Source: Micromonospora_G sp044458865 (GTDB lineage Bacteria; Actinomycetota; Actinomycetes; Mycobacteriales; Micromonosporaceae). Taken from it: a stretch of 64,000 nt of DNA. How positions within the stretch are numbered: position 1 is the first letter of the stretch; the number at the start of each line of letters is the position of its first letter. Of this stretch, positions 7,520 to 16,545 are shown piece after piece. Location of the stretch: the NCBI RefSeq assembly GCF_044458865.1, contig NZ_JBITIH010000001.1:186001-250000 (forward strand). The letters run 5' to 3'. Both the position numbers and the translations under genes were made by a program. The notes under the pieces are model-generated. The model ran no database searches. It was given only the letters and a program-made list of their open reading frames with translations, and had not been told where the DNA came from.

Positions 7520-10500
7520 CCGAGGTTGACGCCGGTACGCGGGAACGGCTGATCCGGGAACTGCTCGCCCGCCGCGGAGTGGCCTCGGCCCGTCGCTCCA
7601 CCGCCGTTCCGGTCCGCGACCCCGGCACCCGTATTCCGCTCTCCCCCCTGCAGGAGGGGCTCTGGTTCCTCGACCGGCTCGATCCTGGTGGCGGCGCGTA
7701 CGCGTTGGCCCTCGCGGTCCGGTTGACCGGCACCCTGGACCGGGTGGCGCTGCGCCGTGCGCTCGACACGACCCGGGACCGGCACGAGGCGCTGCGTACC
7801 GTGTTCCGGCTCCGGGACGGCCGGACCGAGCAGGTCGTGCTTCCCGCCGAGGACCCCCGGAGCCGGATTCCGCTGGAGGTTGTCGACCTCACCGCCACCG
7901 ATTCCGCCGATCGGGAGGAGCGGGTCGGTACGCTCGCCCGCGGCTTCGTCGAGAACGGCTTCGACCTGGAGCGGGGGCCGCTGTTCCGGACCCTGCTGGT
8001 CGGGTTGGAGCCGGAGGAGCACCTGCTGGTGCTGGGTGCGCACCACATCGTCGCCGACGACCGGTCGCTGCACATCGTGCTGGGTGAGGTCCTGGACGAG
8101 CTGTTCGGCGCCCCCACCCCGGCACCGCCGGAGGTGCAGTACCCGGACTACGTGTTGTGGCGGCAGCGGACCTTGGACGCCGGGGTGACGCAACGGCAGC
8201 GCGAGTTCTGGGCCGACCAGCTCGCCGGGGTGTCCGGGGCGTTGGACCTGCCGACCGACCGGCCGCGTCCACCGGTGCAGACGTTCACCGGCGGGACGCA
8301 CAGGTTCGAGGTTCCGGCGGAGCTGACCAGCGCCCTCGACGGAGTGGCCCGGCGTACCAGCAGCACCCGGTTCATGCTGGTGCTGACCGCGTTGCAGGTG
8401 CTGCTGCGGCGCTGGACCGGCCAGGACGATGTCTGTGTCGGCTCCCCGGTCTCGCTCCGCGCCACCCCGGAACTCCAGTCGGTGGTCGGGCTGATGGTGA
8501 ACAGCCTGGCGCTGCGCACCGACCTTTCCGGAGACCCGACGCTCACCGAAGCCCTCGGGCGGGTACGCCGTACCTGCGTCGACTCACTCGACCACGCCGA
8601 CCTGCCGCTGCACCAGGTGGTCGAGCTCGCCGCCCTGCCCCGGGACCCGAGTCGCAACCCGCTGTTCCAGGTGATGTGCGTGGTCAATCCCGGTGGTACG
8701 CACCGGCGGTCACCGGGGCTGACGGTTCGACCGGCGGGTTTCGACCGGGAGAGCGCCCGGATGGATCTGACGGTGCTCTTCTTCGAGACCGGTCCGACCC
8801 TCACCGGGGTGCTCGACTACAACCGCGACCTCTTCGACCCGGCGACCATGCGGCGCTTCGGTGACCGGTTGTTGCTCGTCCTCGATGCGCTCGTCAGCGG
8901 CCCGCAGCGGCGACTCTCCGAACTGGAACTGCTCACCGGGGACGATCGGCGTGCACTGGCGGAGTGGAACGACACCATCCGCGACTCGGACGGCGGGGCG
9001 CCGAGCGGTGCCGGGTTGGCGGAGCTGGTCCGGGCGTGGGCGGTGGCGACCCCGGACGCCCCGGCGGTGGTCGACGGGGACGAGACGGTCGACTACGGCG
9101 AACTGGACCGTCGGGCCGAGCGGTTGGCTCGGCGGCTGCGGCGGGCCGGGGTCGGCCCGGAGGTGCCGGTCGGCCTGCTCCTGCCCGCCAGCATCGCGGC
9201 GATCACCGGCATCCTCGGTGTCCTCAAGGCCGGCGGCGCCTACCTGCCGCTGGACCCCGGACATCCACCGGCGCGGCTGCGCACCCTGCTCGCCGACGCG
9301 CACGCACCGGTGCTCCTGGTCGACCCGGCGGACCTATCCCGTTTCGCCGACCATCCCGGTACCGTGCTCCCCATCACAGACATCGACCAGGATGACATCG
9401 ACCCAAGCGGTACCCCGCTGCCGGTGACCGACCCGGACCAGCTCGCCTATGTCATCTACACCTCCGGCTCGACCGGCGCACCGAAGGGGGTGATGGTCAG
9501 CCACCGGAGCGCGGTCAACCTGACCAGGGCTTTCATCGAGGAGCACGGGATCGGGCCGGGCGACCGCCTGCTGATGCTGCCGCCGCTGAGTTTCGACGCC
9601 TCCGTCGGCGACATCTTCCCGGCCCTGGCCGGCGGCGCCGCCCTGGTGCTGCACCGCCGCCCGGCCGAACTCACCGGCCCTGACCTGCTCCGACTCTGCG
9701 CCGAAGAGCGGCTCACCCTGGTCGACGCCGCCGCCGCGCTCTGGACCCGGTGGGTCGCCGACCTGGCCTCGACACCGGCGCACACGCCGGCAACCGGGTT
9801 GCGGGCGCTGATGGTCGGCGGTGAGGCGGCCACGACCGACACCGTACGGGGCTGGGCCCGCGCCACCGGCGGCACCGTACGGGTGTACAACCACTACGGC
9901 CCGACCGAGGGCACCGTCTGCGCCACCACGTACGCCACCGTCGACGCGAGCGAGTTGCCGGGTCTCGGCCAACTGCCGATCGGCCGCCCGCTGGGCAACG
10001 TACGGGTGCACCTGCTCGACGCCCGACTGCGCCCGGTGCCGGTCGGTTTCACCGGCGAGGTCTACCTCGGCGGTGCCGCACCGGCCCGGGGCTACCTCGG
10101 CGCACCGGGTCTGACCGCGTCACGGTTCGTGTCCGACCCGTTCGGCGCACCCGGTGCCCGGCTCTACCGCACCGGCGACCTGGCCCGGCACCGGCCGGAC
10201 GGGACCATCGAGTTCCTCGGCCGCACGGACCGTCAGGTAAAGATCCGGGGACACCGGATCGATCTCGGCGAGGTGGAGGTCGCGTGCGCCGCCCAGCCCG
10301 GGGTGGGCCGGGCGGCGGTGACGGTACGCGACGACGGGACCGGTCCCCGGCTGGTCGCGTACCTGGTGCCGGCGGGCGGGACCGCGCCGACCCCGGCCGA
10401 GGTCCGGGCGGGTCTGCGGGAGCGGCTACCGGACTACCTGCTCCCCGCGCACCTGGTCTTCCTGCCCGAACTGCCGCTGAACGCGCACGGCAAACTCGAC

Positions 10501-12003
10501 CAGGCGGCCCTTCCGGCGCCGGTCGAAGAGACGTCGGGGGCCGATCACGTACCGCCCCGGACCGCGACCGAACGGGCGCTCGCCGCCATCTGGGCCGGGA
10601 TGCTCGACCGGGAACGGGTCGGCGCCCGGGACAACTTCTTCGACCTCGGTGGACACTCGCTGCTGGCCGGTCCGCTGGCCGCTCGGATCCACGCGGACCT
10701 CGGTGTCGACCTGCCGCTGCGGGCGCTCTTCGAGACCGCCGACCTGACCGGCCTGGCCCGCCGGGTCGACCAGGCCCGTGCCGGCGACACCGGTCGCCGG
10801 CTCGACCCGGACCGGGTACGCGACGACGCCCGGCTCCCCGACGACATCGCCGACCGCCTGCCGGCCGGCCGTCCGACGACCACACCGGAGACGGTGCTGG
10901 TCACCGGCGCCACCGGTTTCCTCGGCGCGCACCTGCTCGCCGACTGGCTCGACCACAGCCGGGCCGAGCTGCACTGCCTGGTCCGGGCCGGCTCCCCACA
11001 GGCCGCCACCGACCGGGTACGCGACAACCTCACCCGGTACGGCCTCTGGCGTGACGAGTACGCGAGCCGACTCGTCGGTGTCCCCGGTGACCTCGGTGAA
11101 CCCGCGCTCGGGCTGAACCGGCGGGACTTCGAGGTGCTGGCCGACCGGACCGACCTGGTGTTACACAACGGCGGGCTGGTCAACTTCCTGATGCCGTACG
11201 AGTCGCTGCGGCCGGCGAACGTCACCGGCACCGTCGAGGTGCTGCGACTCGCCGCCACCGGTCGCCCGACCGCCGTACAGCTCGTCTCCACCCTCGGGGT
11301 GTTCCTCACCCCGGGCCGGGTCGACAGCCTGGTCGAGGAGGGAGACGCCCCGGACGACTGCACCGGGCTCGGCGACGGCTACAACTCCACCAAGTGGGTC
11401 TCGGACGCGCTGGTACGCGCCGCACGTGGACGCGGGTTGACGGTCAGCGTGCACCGACCGGCCCGGATCACCGGCAACGCCACCACCGGGGTCGGCAACG
11501 CCGACGACTACTTCAGCCGGCTACTGAAGACGTTCGTGCAGCTCGGCGCGGTGCCGGAGATCGGCGACGACCACGCCGACCTGTCCCCGGTCGACTACGT
11601 CGGCGCCGCGATCGGGCACCTCTCCCGGCAGCCGGAGCGCTGGGGGCAGGACTTCCACTACTACAACAACCGCACGATCTCCTTCGCCGACCTGGCCGGT
11701 GCGCTGGCCGGCTACGGCTACCCGGTCGATCTGGTCCCGTACGACCGGTGGCGGGCCGCGCTGCTGGGCCGGCCGGACGCGGCACTGGCACCCTTCGCCC
11801 CGCTCTTCGGCGAGCACACGCCTCGGCGTACCCAGCCCCGGTTCGACTGCACCCGGACCGAGGCGGCGCTGGCACCGGCCGGCATCACCTGCCCGCCGGC
11901 GGACCCGGCGCTGCTCCACACCTACCTGGCCTGGTACGTCAGCGCCGGGTTCCTCGATCCGCCGCCCGGCGGGCACAGCGATGTCAGGAGCGTCCATGGC
12001 TGA
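7516..12003 (+). CDS. Terminal NRPS module with thioester reductase (C-A-T-R)
   Basis: 1495 residues from GTG 7516. Domains in order are an N-terminal docking-like helix (RERLIRELLARRG), condensation (HHIVADDRS at 176), adenylation (YTSGSTGAPKG at 648, HYGPTEGT), carrier (Ser1048 in LGGHS) and a C-terminal NAD(P)-binding reductase with GATGFLG near 1131 and the short-chain-dehydrogenase YNSTK at 1289-1293. The reductase releases the peptide as an aldehyde (or alcohol after four electrons), and no thioesterase is present. Specificity residues read by eye are D-A-G-D-M-G-H-V-C-K, which I do not recognise. The N-terminus (VTEVDAG) resembles that of the preceding NRPS (MTEVNAD), suggesting duplication. 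The MFS gene starts eight bases before the stop. Confidence 0.95.
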   Translation: MTEVDAGTRERLIRELLARRGVASARRSTAVPVRDPGTRIPLSPLQEGLWFLDRLDPGGGAYALALAVRLTGTLDRVALRRALDTTRDRHEALRTVFRLRDGRTEQVVLPAEDPRSRIPLEVVDLTATDSADREERVGTLARGFVENGFDLERGPLFRTLLVGLEPEEHLLVLGAHHIVADDRSLHIVLGEVLDELFGAPTPAPPEVQYPDYVLWRQRTLDAGVTQRQREFWADQLAGVSGALDLPTDRPRPPVQTFTGGTHRFEVPAELTSALDGVARRTSSTRFMLVLTALQVLLRRWTGQDDVCVGSPVSLRATPELQSVVGLMVNSLALRTDLSGDPTLTEALGRVRRTCVDSLDHADLPLHQVVELAALPRDPSRNPLFQVMCVVNPGGTHRRSPGLTVRPAGFDRESARMDLTVLFFETGPTLTGVLDYNRDLFDPATMRRFGDRLLLVLDALVSGPQRRLSELELLTGDDRRALAEWNDTIRDSDGGAPSGAGLAELVRAWAVATPDAPAVVDGDETVDYGELDRRAERLARRLRRAGVGPEVPVGLLLPASIAAITGILGVLKAGGAYLPLDPGHPPARLRTLLADAHAPVLLVDPADLSRFADHPGTVLPITDIDQDDIDPSGTPLPVTDPDQLAYVIYTSGSTGAPKGVMVSHRSAVNLTRAFIEEHGIGPGDRLLMLPPLSFDASVGDIFPALAGGAALVLHRRPAELTGPDLLRLCAEERLTLVDAAAALWTRWVADLASTPAHTPATGLRALMVGGEAATTDTVRGWARATGGTVRVYNHYGPTEGTVCATTYATVDASELPGLGQLPIGRPLGNVRVHLLDARLRPVPVGFTGEVYLGGAAPARGYLGAPGLTASRFVSDPFGAPGARLYRTGDLARHRPDGTIEFLGRTDRQVKIRGHRIDLGEVEVACAAQPGVGRAAVTVRDDGTGPRLVAYLVPAGGTAPTPAEVRAGLRERLPDYLLPAHLVFLPELPLNAHGKLDQAALPAPVEETSGADHVPPRTATERALAAIWAGMLDRERVGARDNFFDLGGHSLLAGPLAARIHADLGVDLPLRALFETADLTGLARRVDQARAGDTGRRLDPDRVRDDARLPDDIADRLPAGRPTTTPETVLVTGATGFLGAHLLADWLDHSRAELHCLVRAGSPQAATDRVRDNLTRYGLWRDEYASRLVGVPGDLGEPALGLNRRDFEVLADRTDLVLHNGGLVNFLMPYESLRPANVTGTVEVLRLAATGRPTAVQLVSTLGVFLTPGRVDSLVEEGDAPDDCTGLGDGYNSTKWVSDALVRAARGRGLTVSVHRPARITGNATTGVGNADDYFSRLLKTFVQLGAVPEIGDDHADLSPVDYVGAAIGHLSRQPERWGQDFHYYNNRTISFADLAGALAGYGYPVDLVPYDRWRAALLGRPDAALAPFAPLFGEHTPRRTQPRFDCTRTEAALAPAGITCPPADPALLHTYLAWYVSAGFLDPPPGGHSDVRSVHG

Positions 12004-13354
12004 ACGGATCCGCACCCGCCTGCTGATCGCGGTCTGGCTCGGTCAGCTCGTCTCCCTGGTCGGCTCCAGTCTGACCGGCTTCGTGCTCGGCGTCTGGGTC
12101 TACCAGCGGACCGGCTCGGTCACCCAGTTCTCGCTGATCTTCCTGGCCAGCAGCCTGCCGGCGGTGCTGGTCGCCCCGTTCGCCGGGGTGATCGCCGACC
12201 GTTGGGACCGGCGTCGGGTGATGCTCCTGAGCGACCTGGGGGCGGCGATCGGCACCGCCGCGCTCGCCCTGCTGGCGGCGAGCGACAGCCTCGCCGTCTG
12301 GCACATCTACCTCGCCACCGCGCTCAGCGCGGCCAGTTCGACGGTGCACCAGGTCAGCTACCAGGCGATGACGCCGGCACTGGTCGGCAAGACGCACCTG
12401 GCCCGGTTCAACGGGTTGATGCAGGTCACCCGCGCCGCCCAGATCGCGGCGCCGCTGGTCGCCGGGGTGCTGGTGGTGACGATCGGGATCGGCGGGGTGC
12501 TCGCGGTCGACCTCGGTACCTTCGCGGTGGCGTCGCTGACCCTGCTGCTGGTCCGGCTTCCCGCCGAGGCGACCCGTCCGGCGGCGCGGCGGACCCGCGA
12601 GCCGGTGCTGACCGAGGCCGTCGCGGGCTGGCACTACCTGCGCGCACGCACCGGACTGTGGCAGCTGATGGTCCTCTTCGGCGCGTACAACTTCCTCTTC
12701 GGTTTCGCCGGTGTGCTGGTGCAGCCGCTGATCCTCTCGTTCGCCTCGGCGGACACCCTGGGGTTGCTGATGTTCGCCGGTGGGGCCGGGCTTTTCGCCG
12801 GCAGCGTGGTGATGACCGCCTGGGGTGGCCCGGCCCGTCGGATCAACGCGGTCTTCGGTGGGCTGGCGCTCGGCGGGGTGGCGCTGGTGCTGCACTCGCT
12901 CACCCCCTCGGCCTGGTTGATCGCCGTGGTGGCGCCGCTGTTCCTCTTCACCCTGCCGATCGTGAACAGCTCCACCATGACCCTGATCCAGACCAAGACC
13001 GAACCGGCGGTGCTGGGTCGGGTGCTGGCCGCCGCCCGGGTGGTCGGCGACGCCAGCATCCCGGTCGCGTACCTGCTCGCCGGCCCCCTCGCCGACCAGG
13101 TGTTCGAGCCGCTGATGCGGCCTGACGGTGCGCTCGCGGGCAGCGCCGGCGCGGTCATCGGCACCGGTGACGGCCGGGGCACTGCCCTGGTCTTCGCGGT
13201 CACCGGCACGCTGATGATGCTGTTGGTCGCCGCCGCCTGGTCCCGCCGGTCGCTACGTGAGGTCGACGACCTGCCGGACGCCCTGGAGCCGACCGCGCCC
13301 GCCGAGGCCGCGACGCCGGAATCCGTGGAAACCCCCGAGCCGGTACGCGACTGA
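11996..13354 (+). CDS. MFS exporter of the NRPS cluster
   Basis: 452 residues starting at ATG 11996, chosen because AGGAG lies six bases upstream; an in-frame ATG at 11981 is less well placed. About 12 hydrophobic segments are visible from residue 10 to 420, with the MFS loop motif ADRWDRRRVM after the second segment. It resembles EntS-type and macrolide-type 12-helix exporters, so export of the peptide product or self-resistance is the likely role. It overlaps the NRPS stop by eight bases, so it is co-transcribed. The C-terminal ~45 residues are a hydrophilic Pro/Glu-rich cytoplasmic tail. Confidence 0.88.
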   Translation: MAERIRTRLLIAVWLGQLVSLVGSSLTGFVLGVWVYQRTGSVTQFSLIFLASSLPAVLVAPFAGVIADRWDRRRVMLLSDLGAAIGTAALALLAASDSLAVWHIYLATALSAASSTVHQVSYQAMTPALVGKTHLARFNGLMQVTRAAQIAAPLVAGVLVVTIGIGGVLAVDLGTFAVASLTLLLVRLPAEATRPAARRTREPVLTEAVAGWHYLRARTGLWQLMVLFGAYNFLFGFAGVLVQPLILSFASADTLGLLMFAGGAGLFAGSVVMTAWGGPARRINAVFGGLALGGVALVLHSLTPSAWLIAVVAPLFLFTLPIVNSSTMTLIQTKTEPAVLGRVLAAARVVGDASIPVAYLLAGPLADQVFEPLMRPDGALAGSAGAVIGTGDGRGTALVFAVTGTLMMLLVAAAWSRRSLREVDDLPDALEPTAPAEAATPESVETPEPVRD

Positions 13355-13364
13355 CCGTCCGTCC

Positions 13365-13426
13365 CACCCTCAGCACGCCGCACCCTCAGCACGCCACCTT
13401 GAGCACGTGCCACCTTGAGCGAGGAG
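13365..13426 (+). repeat. Four imperfect 14-16-base direct repeats before the methyltransferase
   Basis: Units begin at 13365, 13381, 13395 and 13411 on the pattern CACCYTNAGCACG. The last unit runs into the Shine-Dalgarno GAGGAG of the methyltransferase. This is a second place in the cluster where the region just before a start has been duplicated. Confidence 0.75.
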
Positions 13427-13433
13427 AACAAGC

Positions 13434-14486
13434 ATGCCGGTGCCGTTGTCGCCCGAGACCGCCCGTGCGTTCATCGAGTCCGACGAGGCCCCCTCGGCCC
13501 ACCTCGACATGCTGAACGCGGTCTCGTTCCGGACCGCCGGGGCGGGGCTGCGGCTCGGGGTGTTCGAGGTGCTCGCCGACGGCCCGCTGCCGGTCACCAC
13601 CGTCGCCGAGCGGGTCGGCGCCGATCCGCTCGGACTGCGGCTGCTGCTCGACGCGCTGGTCGGCTTCGGCTATCTCAGCACCACCGACGGCACGTACGCG
13701 AACACCCCGAACACGACCCGGTGGTTGCTGCGCTCCACCCCGGACAGCTTCGCCCCCGTGCTGTCTTTCTGGTCCACCGTGCTGACCGAACTCTGGGGCG
13801 ACCTGGAAACCTCGGTCCGCCACGGCGAACCGACCGGCGACTTCTACGCCTGGCTGGAGCGCCGACCCGAGACCCTGCGCGACTTCCAAACCATGCTGCG
13901 GAGGCTCTCCGGTTGGCTCGCCGAGGAGATCCTCACCCTGATTCCCGCTCCCCCGACGAACGGGCGACTCCTCGACCTCGGTGGCGGCCACGCGGGTTAC
14001 ACCACCGCCTTCTGCCAGGCGTACCCGGAACTGCACGCCACCGTCTTGGACCTGCCCGGCGCCCTGACCCAGGGGCAGGCGGTGGTCGAGTCGGCCGGGC
14101 TCGCCGACCGGGTCGAGCTACGCCCCGGCGACCTGCTCACCGCCGACCTCGGCACCGGGTACGACCTGGTTCTGCTCTTCAACATCGTGCACGGGTACGA
14201 CGACCGCCAGGTCGCCGCACTGCTCGCCCGGGTCGCCACCGCGCTCAACCCCGGTGGCCGGGTGGTCCTGCTTGAGCCGCTCGCCGAGGTCCCCCAACGT
14301 CCGCCGGGCGTCGCCGACGCGTTCGTACGCGCGTTCAGCCTCAACCTCTTCCACACGCAGGGCGGCAGGGCGTACGCCTTCGACGAGTTGGCCAAGCTGC
14401 TCACCGAGGCCGGGTTCGGCGATCCGGAGGAACGGATGCTGACCCGCTCCGACGCCGACCATCTTGTCCTCGCCACCCGCGCCTGA
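13434..14486 (+). CDS. SAM-dependent methyltransferase (winged-helix dimerisation type)
   Basis: 350 residues from ATG 13434, nine bases after GAGGAG. The N-terminal ~110 residues form the dimerisation/winged-helix domain typical of the Methyltransf_2 family (LRLGVFEVLAD...RVGADPLGLRLLLDAL). The SAM motif LLDLGGGHAGYT follows near residue 185, then VVLLEPLAE. This family methylates phenolic O, and in some aromatic amino acid pathways carbon. Together with the KMO-like enzyme it could methylate a hydroxykynurenine-type unit, as in actinomycin or pyrrolobenzodiazepine precursors; that is inference. It is probably the last gene of the operon, since the next gene runs the other way. Confidence 0.85.
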   Translation: MPVPLSPETARAFIESDEAPSAHLDMLNAVSFRTAGAGLRLGVFEVLADGPLPVTTVAERVGADPLGLRLLLDALVGFGYLSTTDGTYANTPNTTRWLLRSTPDSFAPVLSFWSTVLTELWGDLETSVRHGEPTGDFYAWLERRPETLRDFQTMLRRLSGWLAEEILTLIPAPPTNGRLLDLGGGHAGYTTAFCQAYPELHATVLDLPGALTQGQAVVESAGLADRVELRPGDLLTADLGTGYDLVLLFNIVHGYDDRQVAALLARVATALNPGGRVVLLEPLAEVPQRPPGVADAFVRAFSLNLFHTQGGRAYAFDELAKLLTEAGFGDPEERMLTRSDADHLVLATRA

Positions 14487-14530
14487 GCGCTCCCTGGGGC
14501 GTATCAACCACAGACGTTCACGGAGCCGCG

Positions 14531-15571
14531 TCAGTCGGTCGGACGCCAGCCCAGCGCCGGGCCGAGCCCGGTGGCGATGTCGGTGAGGATCTGCACGTAG
14601 TCGTCGTGGTCGAAGGTGAACGGCAACGCGAACGCGACCTCGTCGACCTCCCGGAAGGCGACCTGCGCGTAGAGCCGTTCGGCGATCTCCGAGGAGCTGC
14701 CGACGAGGTCGGGCGCGAACATCATCCGTGCGGGCCCCTGCGGAGTGGCGGTACGCGGCGTCCGCTGCCGCGCGTACGCCTGGTACTTGGCCCGCTGCTC
14801 CGGTGTGGCGCTGTCGGTGGGGATCACCACCAGCCCCTGGGAGACCCGGGCACCGGCACCGTCGGGATGGTGCTCGCGGAACGTCCGGATGTGCGAGAGC
14901 TGGATCTCGGCGAAGTTCTCCGACTCCTCCGCCTTCACCACACTGCTGGTCAGGAAGTTCATCCCGTTCTCCCCGGCCCACTGGGCGGATCGCAGGCTCG
15001 CGCCGCCGTACCACATGCGGCGTCCCAGACCGGGCGAGTGGGGCTGGACCCGGTCGGAGAAGACCTCGAAGCCCTCGACCCCGCTGAAGTCGGTGGCCGG
15101 CTCACCCCGGACGAAGTCCAGCAGCCGCCGTACCCGCTGGTAGCTGAAGTCCTCGGTATCGGCGGTGTCCGGGTAGAGCGCCTCCCTGACCTGCTCGTAG
15201 TGCATCGGCGGCCCGACGCTCACCCCCGGATTGAGCCGACCACCGGAGAGGATGTCGACGGTCGCCAGGTCCTCGGCCAGCCGCAGCGGATTCTCCCAGC
15301 CGAGTGGAATGACGGCGGTGCCCAGTTCGATCCGGCTGGTGCGCTGGGAGGCAGCCGCCAGGATGGCGACCGGGGACGAGATGCCGTACTGGAGGTGGCG
15401 GTGCCGGACCCAGGCGCTGTCGAAGCCCAGCTCCTCACCGAGTGTGATGATGTCGAGCGTCGACTCGTGACCCGGGCGAGGATCAACGTCGTCGAACAAC
15501 CCGATCGTCAGAAAGCCCAGCTTTCGCAGCGGCTCCGAGGGCAGCGGCACAGGGCCCCCCACATCGTCCAC
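14531..15571 (-). CDS. LLM-class flavin-dependent oxidoreductase
   Basis: 346 residues, GTG start at 15571 (a second in-frame GTG lies nine bases inside). It has the luciferase-like monooxygenase TIM-barrel pattern: an N-terminal GFLTIGLFDD strand, ISSPVAILAAASQRTSRIELGT and LSGGRLNPGVSVG. Such enzymes use reduced FMN or F420 to oxidise or reduce small substrates; the substrate here is unknown. It converges on the methyltransferase with 44 bases between them, so it is outside the NRPS operon but could still act in the pathway. Confidence 0.82.
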   Translation of the reverse strand: MDDVGGPVPLPSEPLRKLGFLTIGLFDDVDPRPGHESTLDIITLGEELGFDSAWVRHRHLQYGISSPVAILAAASQRTSRIELGTAVIPLGWENPLRLAEDLATVDILSGGRLNPGVSVGPPMHYEQVREALYPDTADTEDFSYQRVRRLLDFVRGEPATDFSGVEGFEVFSDRVQPHSPGLGRRMWYGGASLRSAQWAGENGMNFLTSSVVKAEESENFAEIQLSHIRTFREHHPDGAGARVSQGLVVIPTDSATPEQRAKYQAYARQRTPRTATPQGPARMMFAPDLVGSSSEIAERLYAQVAFREVDEVAFALPFTFDHDDYVQILTDIATGLGPALGWRPTD

Positions 15572-15882
15572 GGCATGCTCTGCCGTACCTCAACACCGGC
15601 CCAGTCGGGCAGGAGGTCACCACCAATGATCCACGGTGTCCGCCCCTCGGCCGAACCCGACTGCGATGTGAGTGCCCCGAGCCCTCCCTCGCCGTCACGG
15701 ACCTGCACCTGGTGATGTGCTGTGCGCTGTGCGCAATCACCTGTACGCGGTGCTGGGCTGCCCTGTCGGTGGGGACTCGAACCCCGCGCTGCCCATCGCG
15801 CGCCAGGAGGGGGCCGGAAACCGCCGGCCCTCGGTGTGTGCTCGCCTCCGCGACGACTACCTGCCACACATCGCCCGCTCGC
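15572..15882. other. Intergenic region with tRNA T-arm-like fragment and a hairpin
   Basis: No gene is seen. On the minus strand 15770-15784 reads GGGG-TTCGAGT-CCCC, a T-stem and loop like that of a tRNA 3' end, but no matching 5' acceptor or anticodon arm could be found. At 15811-15830 there is a perfect seven-base inverted repeat (GGGCCGG / CCGGCCC) with a six-base loop. The first may be a decayed tRNA or attachment-site remnant at the border of the NRPS cluster. Confidence 0.4.
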
Positions 15883-16353
15883 CTACTCCAGTACGTCCGC
15901 CTCCCAATTGACCCGCTGAATCAGCATGTCCAACTCGCGGACCTCACGCGCGAGCCGGTCCGCCTGGCCCCGGAGTTCCGCGACGGGGAGCGCGGCGAGC
16001 ATCTTCAGCTCGGAGCGGAGCTGCCGTACGGCCTGGCCACGCTGATCGCGTCCGGCCGCCGCGTCTGCCGCCGCCGTCACCAGGGCGTGCCGCAGCCGCA
16101 GCACGTCTCGCCGAGCGAGGGCGTCGGTTAGGGTGCCCACGCCGACCTCGACCGAGGCGTTGGTCCGGTTGATCCGGCGAATCAACACCTCCAACTCGTC
16201 GAGTACGCCGTCGACCTCGACCAACAGCCGCGTCGCGTCCTCGGCGGGTGTCTCCCCTTCCTGGTACCGGGCACTGGCCACAACCCTTGCCCGCAGTTGC
16301 TCGACTCGGCGGACCGCATCGGAACGGTGGGCGAGCGCCTCGGCAAGCTTCAC
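15883..16353 (-). CDS. DIP1984 family protein (septicolysin-like)
   Basis: 156 residues, ATG start. It is almost entirely charged alpha-helix, opening MKLAEALAHRSDAVRRVEQLR, then QEGETPAEDA and IRRINRTN, which match the DIP1984 family as I know it. No enzyme motif, signal peptide or membrane segment is present. The N-terminal helix and the region 50-70 look coiled-coil forming. The function of the family is not established; the septicolysin link is an old annotation. It stands alone, divergent from the small membrane protein gene. Confidence 0.8.
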   Translation of the reverse strand: MKLAEALAHRSDAVRRVEQLRARVVASARYQEGETPAEDATRLLVEVDGVLDELEVLIRRINRTNASVEVGVGTLTDALARRDVLRLRHALVTAAADAAAGRDQRGQAVRQLRSELKMLAALPVAELRGQADRLAREVRELDMLIQRVNWEADVLE

Positions 16354-16545
16354 TACGCACCTCCACAGCTCATCACACCGCTGGCCACTTATCTGCCGGC
16401 CAGACCCCGAGAATCATGGCCCTTCGCCGGGGACAGATCAACCCGAAAACGTCCAACCGGCGGCTGACGACTCCCACCCCGTGACTGATTGCCTCACGTC
16501 GATACGCTCCGGGCGGGTGCCCGCCCAGCGAAGGAGACGATCACT

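Noticed and set aside
3..14486. A pyrrolobenzodiazepine cluster
   Set aside because: KMO, methyltransferase and reductase fit, but there are at least three modules, all A domains have Asp235, and tryptophan dioxygenase and kynureninase are not seen in the window.
15763..15836. Possible complete tRNA gene on the minus strand
   Set aside because: Only a T-arm is convincing. No 5' acceptor strand, D-arm or anticodon arm could be matched, so it is kept only as a fragment.
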